Shown: piece by piece, positions 6,110 to 9,220 of the stretch
Position numbering within the stretch: position 1 is the stretch's first letter
How the letters are laid out: every line of letters begins with the position of its first letter
Source of the DNA: Clostridia bacterium
Lineage (GTDB): Bacteria; Bacillota_A; Clostridia; Lachnospirales; Lachnospiraceae
Length of the DNA stretch: 9,220 nt
Direction of reading: 5' to 3'
Assembly: GCA_012515365.1 (NCBI GenBank)
Contig: JAAYYM010000737.1
Location: forward strand, 1 to 9,220
Made by a program: the position numbers and the translations under genes
Notes under the pieces: generated by a model
What the model was told of the DNA's origin: nothing
Database searches by the model: none
Seen by the model: only the letters and a program-made list of their open reading frames with translations

Positions 6110-7261
6110 ATGATAACCGGAAGCAAAGAACTGATACGAGATATCAATTCACGGCTCGTATTAGAAACCATTATCAATCATGGGCCGATATCCAGAGCAT
6201 CCATTGCCTCAACTCTAGGATTAACAAAAGCGACCATATCGACAATCGTTAACGATTTAATCGAAAAACATCTAGTGGAAGAAATCGGAAGTGATGACAC
6301 CTCTCTTGGGCGCAAACCGATTCTATTAAATTTCTGTGCTAACAGCGGTCATATCCTCTCTATCGATCTAGGCGTGGAATATATCTATGTGTTATCATCA
6401 GATCTGCATGCGACAAACTGCTCACTCAAACAATATCCAAACGAGTATGATGCTGATACCATTATTGATGGACTAAAAAACATCATCACGCAGACGATTG
6501 AAGCTCTTGAAAAAACCATTTTCGGTGTTGTAGAAATCTGCATCGGAATTCATGGTGTCGTACATGAAAATCAAGCTACCTTTACACCGTACTATGCCTA
6601 TGAAAATCTCCCATTTTCTAAGATACTTGAAGAACATTTCAAAATACCTGTACTGTTAGAAAACGAGGCAAATCTCTCAATTATCAGCGAAAAAGCTTTT
6701 TGCTATAACAGTTCCGATATCATCGGTATCAGTGTTCACTCTGGTCTGGGTATCGGCATTATCATAGATGACAAGCTATACACAGGATACAATGGAAACG
6801 CCGGTGAATTTGGTCATTCGATCGTAGTCGTAGGCGGTCGTCCATGTCCTTGCGGCAACAAAGGCTGTCTGGAACAATATGCATCTGAACGTGCCATACT
6901 AAATGACTACGCTTCCAAAGTAGGACTGACGAGCATTGACATCGACTTTTTCATACAACGATATCTGGAAAAGGAACCGGCTGCTGTCGACATGATTGGT
7001 CAGTTCATCCGCTATATGTCCGTCGGAATCAATAACCTTCTTAATACATTTAATCCGGAAGTCATTGTGATCAACAGCGTCTTTACCATGAATCTGCCCG
7101 ATGTCATCCCAAAGATCCAGGCATCCCTTTCAAACAGAATGAGCAATCACTGCATCCTCGTACCATCCGGATTGCAAGACTCCTCCATTCTCCTCGGCGG
7201 TGTATGCGTCTGCATCAAACATTTCTTAGGAATACATTCCCTGTCCTTAAAGACAGAATAA
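6110..7261 (+). CDS. xylR: ROK family transcriptional repressor, XylR-like
   Basis: The 383-residue protein has an N-terminal winged helix-turn-helix (about 26-59, GPISRASIASTLGLTKATISTIVNDLIE) followed by a ROK sugar-binding domain. The ROK part shows SIDLG (84-88), GNAGEFGHS (229-237) and the zinc site formed by H236 with CPCGNKGC (C246, C248, C253). At the position of the kinase NDAN motif it reads ENEAN (184-188), so the catalytic Asp is replaced by Glu, as expected of a regulator and not a kinase. It is divergent from dgt and convergent with xylB, and ends one base before a shared terminator. Copies of one 18-bp operator lie at its own promoter and at those of the isomerase operon and xylB. 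The XylR name rests on this context. The inducer is inferred to be a pentose such as D-xylose. Confidence 0.88.
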   Translation: MITGSKELIRDINSRLVLETIINHGPISRASIASTLGLTKATISTIVNDLIEKHLVEEIGSDDTSLGRKPILLNFCANSGHILSIDLGVEYIYVLSSDLHATNCSLKQYPNEYDADTIIDGLKNIITQTIEALEKTIFGVVEICIGIHGVVHENQATFTPYYAYENLPFSKILEEHFKIPVLLENEANLSIISEKAFCYNSSDIIGISVHSGLGIGIIIDDKLYTGYNGNAGEFGHSIVVVGGRPCPCGNKGCLEQYASERAILNDYASKVGLTSIDIDFFIQRYLEKEPAAVDMIGQFIRYMSVGINNLLNTFNPEVIVINSVFTMNLPDVIPKIQASLSNRMSNHCILVPSGLQDSSILLGGVCVCIKHFLGIHSLSLKTE

Positions 7262-7290
7262 AAAGGAACGGTCACACAGGCCGTTCCTTT
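7262..7290. terminator. Bidirectional intrinsic terminator between xylR-like gene and xylB
   Basis: AAAGGAACGG (7262-7271) and CCGTTCCTTT (7281-7290) form a perfect 10-bp stem with a 9-base loop. The plus strand continues TTTGTTTATT, and the minus strand ends in TTTTTATT. It therefore terminates both convergent genes. It begins directly after the ROK stop codon and 18 bases after the xylB stop. Confidence 0.9.
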
Positions 7291-7308
7291 GTTTATTCAA
7301 ACGATATC

Positions 7309-8766
7309 TTAGTACAATACTTTCACAGTCGGATAAATCTTTTTAAATTCCTGATATCTTTCTTCGTATTTTGCCACCAATTCCGGTTCAGGCTCTACAG
7401 CACCTACGACCTTAACTAGTTTGGCTGCGGCATCTTCTACACTTGCATATTCGTTACATGCTACTGCTGCAAGCATTGCTCCGCCATATCCCGGTCCTTC
7501 TTCGGATTCGATGACTTCTACACGAATACCAAGAACATTGGCCATGATTTTCTTCCAAAGTGGACTCTTTGCTCCACCACCACAGATTTTTGTTTTATCA
7601 ATCTTGATTCCAAGAGATTTTGCTACTTCAAAGGAATCTCTGATTCCAAAAGCTACGCCCTCTAAAACTGCCTGTGTCATATCTGCTCTGGTCGTATCCA
7701 TCGACATACCGATGAACATGGCACGTGCGTCAGGATTATTGTGTGGAGAACGCTCGCCCATCAAATAAGGTAAAAAGAACACATGGTTTTCTCCTAGCTT
7801 TGTGATGTCAGCCTGTTCCTTTGCAAATTCTTTTGTATCCAGAATATCTTCCATCCACCATTTGTTACAGGAAGCTGCACTTAACATACATCCCATCAAA
7901 TGATAGCTTCCGTCTGCATGTGCAAATGCATGCAGCGCATTGTTCTCATCCACACAGAATTTTTTGCTTGAAATAAAGATGGTACCACTGGTTCCCAGTG
8001 AGATGTTGCACATTCCATCTCCCACAGTGCCGGTTCCCACAGCAGCTGCGGCGTTATCACCTGCACCTGCTACGATTTTAACATTGTTTGTAAAGCCTAA
8101 TTCAGAAGCTACTTCCGGCAAAATGTTACCGACAACATCATAGCTTTCAAAAATCTTTGCAAGCTGATCTTCTGTAATGCCGCAAATATCCATCATTTCT
8201 TTAGACCATTTTTTATTCTTAACATCAAATAACAACATACCGGATGCATCAGATACATCTGTACAATGTACACCCGAAAGCTTATATGCTATGTAATCCT
8301 TAGGAAGCATGATCTTTTTGATCTTTTTAAAATTCTCCGGTTCATTTTCCTTCATCCAAAGAATCTTAGGCGCAGTAAATCCGGCAAACGCAATGTTAGC
8401 TGTATATTCTGACAGTTTATCCTTTCCGATCACCTGATTCAGATAGTCGGTTTCTTTTCCTGTACGTCCATCATTCCACAAAATCGCCGGACGGATTACC
8501 TGATCATTTTCATCAAGTACAACAAGTCCATGCATCTGACCACCAAAGCTGATACCGCCAATTTGCGTTTTATCACAGTTTGCTGTCAGCTCTTTCAGTC
8601 CAGCTACAGTCTGTGTCCACCAGTCCTCAGGTTTTTGTTCTGACCATCCGGGAAATGGGAAATCCAGTGGGTATTCCTTTGAAACAATATTCTTAATACT
8701 TCCATCAGCATCCATTAATAAAAGTTTAACGGCTGAGGTACCTAAATCAACTCCGATATATAGCAT
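7309..8766 (-). CDS. xylB: Xylulokinase (FGGY family carbohydrate kinase)
   Basis: The 485-residue FGGY kinase phosphorylates D-xylulose with ATP to D-xylulose 5-phosphate, which enters the pentose phosphate or phosphoketolase route. MLYIGVDLGTSAVKLLLMD (1-19) is the first phosphate-binding segment. GGQMHG (75-80) and ILWNDGRT (95-102) are substrate-side motifs typical of XylB. GAGDNAAAAVG (234-244) holds the catalytic base D237. ISLGTSGTIF (255-264) and ICGGGAKSPLWKKIMANVLG (394-413) are the ATP-site motifs. The start at 8766 is preferred over the ATG at 8775, because AAAGG (8776-8780) directly abuts the latter but is nine bases from the former. The gene follows the GH3 gene by 74 bases, and the gap holds an operator and a possible promoter. 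Sister FGGY kinases with other substrates cannot be fully excluded, but motifs and length fit XylB well. Confidence 0.93.
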   Translation of the reverse strand: MLYIGVDLGTSAVKLLLMDADGSIKNIVSKEYPLDFPFPGWSEQKPEDWWTQTVAGLKELTANCDKTQIGGISFGGQMHGLVVLDENDQVIRPAILWNDGRTGKETDYLNQVIGKDKLSEYTANIAFAGFTAPKILWMKENEPENFKKIKKIMLPKDYIAYKLSGVHCTDVSDASGMLLFDVKNKKWSKEMMDICGITEDQLAKIFESYDVVGNILPEVASELGFTNNVKIVAGAGDNAAAAVGTGTVGDGMCNISLGTSGTIFISSKKFCVDENNALHAFAHADGSYHLMGCMLSAASCNKWWMEDILDTKEFAKEQADITKLGENHVFFLPYLMGERSPHNNPDARAMFIGMSMDTTRADMTQAVLEGVAFGIRDSFEVAKSLGIKIDKTKICGGGAKSPLWKKIMANVLGIRVEVIESEEGPGYGGAMLAAVACNEYASVEDAAAKLVKVVGAVEPEPELVAKYEERYQEFKKIYPTVKVLY

Positions 8767-8775
8767 TTTTTTCAT

Positions 8776-8780
8776 CCTTT
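8776..8780 (-). promoter_or_regulatory. Ribosome binding site that decides the xylB start
   Basis: AAAGG is adjacent to the ATG at 8775 with no spacer, but nine bases before the ATG at 8766. The second ATG is therefore the better start and gives the usual xylulokinase N-terminus MLYIGVDLG. Confidence 0.65.
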
Positions 8781-8794
8781 CTAAAACAGACCTT

Positions 8795-8812
8795 TTAGTT
8801 TAATGACTAAAC
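8795..8812 (+). promoter_or_regulatory. Putative ROK repressor operator, xylB copy
   Basis: The plus strand reads TTAGTTTAATGACTAAAC, with core GTTTA-N5-TAAAC at 8798-8812. It matches the copies at 4460-4477 and 6050-6067 at 16 of 18 positions. It lies between the GH3 stop and xylB, a few bases downstream of the predicted xylB transcription start. Confidence 0.72.
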
Positions 8813-8823
8813 AATATAGTAAA

Positions 8824-8852
8824 AGAGTACTATACCATTACTATTTTGTCAA
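8824..8852 (-). promoter_or_regulatory. Candidate internal promoter of xylB
   Basis: A perfect -35 TTGACA (8847-8852) lies in the last codons of the GH3 gene. At a 17-base spacing the -10 is only TACTCT (8824-8829). A better -10, TATAGT with a TGG extension (8829-8834), lies 12 bases after the -35 and could work as an extended -10 promoter by itself. Either way initiation would be near 8817-8822, just ahead of the operator. Confidence 0.45.
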
Positions 8853-9220
8853 TGCTTCTATTTTGACAGGAATTTCAAATGGCTGATGTCCTGTTAGTGC
8901 GACACTAACCGCATCCGGCTGGCTAAATCCAACATACAGTACATAGTCTTTACCATCCAGCACACGCTTTCCCTTTTCGTTCACATTCATAAAAGCATCT
9001 GCCTTGATCTCCAGTGAAATGGTCTTCTTTCCGTTCTTCTCAACATGAATGCGTTTAAAAGCACACAACTTGTGATTACGTACCGCGAACTCTGAATCCT
9101 TACACTTAATATAGACCTGTAAAACATCATCTGTATCCACAGCCTTTTGATTCTCAACATCAATGCTGAGCTCTGCTGCCAGATCTGTAGGCTTAACATC
9201 CTGTTTCAGATCAGTCAAAG
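8841..9220 (-). CDS. Glycoside hydrolase family 3 enzyme, C-terminal end (partial)
   Basis: This is the last 126 or so residues of a gene that continues past the right edge. The frame is open to the edge, and the TTG near 9218 is an internal Leu, not a start. The segment DDVLQVYIKCKDSEFAVRNHKLCAFKRIHVEKNGKKTISLEI is the fibronectin type III-like domain that closes GH3 beta-glucosidases and beta-xylosidases. The tail YVLYVGFSQPDAVSVALTG fits the same family. The catalytic domains are outside the window, so specificity is unknown. Position upstream of xylB and in the same direction suggests a beta-xylosidase or related enzyme that feeds pentose to the pathway. It ends KIEALTK with no anchor, so the C-terminus is soluble. 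Whether it has a signal peptide cannot be seen. Confidence 0.82.
   Translation of the reverse strand, partial: LTDLKQDVKPTDLAAELSIDVENQKAVDTDDVLQVYIKCKDSEFAVRNHKLCAFKRIHVEKNGKKTISLEIKADAFMNVNEKGKRVLDGKDYVLYVGFSQPDAVSVALTGHQPFEIPVKIEALTK

Noticed and set aside
7421..7768. 115-residue plus-strand open frame opposite xylB
   Set aside because: It is wholly antisense to well-supported xylulokinase codons, has no ribosome binding site that I can see, and its Ser/Pro/Ala-rich translation looks like the complement of a real gene.
1..9220. CRISPR array, tRNA, rRNA, insertion sequence or prophage
   Set aside because: No regularly spaced repeats, tRNA-like cloverleafs, transposase or phage-type genes are visible. 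The only repeated element is the 18-bp operator.

Overview
The window is AT-rich, densely coded DNA. Most genes lie on the minus strand behind strong AGGAGG-type ribosome binding sites. The proteins read like those of a low-GC anaerobic Firmicute, most likely a gut Lachnospiraceae member (Roseburia/Agathobacter/Blautia type). This placement is inferred from protein flavour and gene combination, not from a marker gene.

Layout, left to right. (1) Positions 1-2231 hold a two-gene minus-strand operon, read right to left: an AAC(3)-family N-acetyltransferase and, one base after its stop, a DUF4910 M28-peptidase-like protein with a C-terminal winged helix. A good promoter (2154-2182) precedes it. 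A second promoter (36-64) points out of the left edge. (2) Positions 2261-4516 hold a minus-strand operon: a DUF4867 cupin-like protein (TTG start at 4414), then an L-fucose/L-arabinose isomerase family protein. (3) Positions 4544-6024 hold dgt, a long-form dGTP triphosphohydrolase (minus), a housekeeping gene placed inside a sugar locus. (4) Positions 6050-7261 hold a divergent ROK-family repressor, XylR-like (plus). (5) A perfect-stem bidirectional terminator (7262-7290) separates it from the convergent xylulokinase xylB (minus). (6) The C-terminal fibronectin III-like end of a glycoside hydrolase family 3 enzyme runs off the right edge, upstream of xylB.

The main result is an 18-bp operator-like sequence, TTAGTTTAATRANTAAAC, that occurs three times with 16 of 18 positions identical. 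One copy is just downstream of the predicted transcription start of the DUF4867-isomerase operon. One lies in the promoter of the ROK gene. One lies just downstream of the predicted start of xylB. Its core is the inverted repeat GTTTA-N5-TAAAC. This supports a local ROK regulon joining the isomerase, DUF4867, xylB and the repressor itself.

How the genes may work together (inference): the GH3 enzyme releases pentose from xylan or arabinoxylan oligosaccharides, the isomerase makes a ketopentose, XylB phosphorylates a ketopentose such as D-xylulose, and the ROK protein represses the set until the sugar appears. No canonical xylose isomerase XylA is present, so the true substrate of the FucI/AraA-like isomerase and the role of DUF4867 are open. 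No tRNA, rRNA, CRISPR array, insertion sequence or attachment site was seen, and no stretch over 300 bases lacks a gene.
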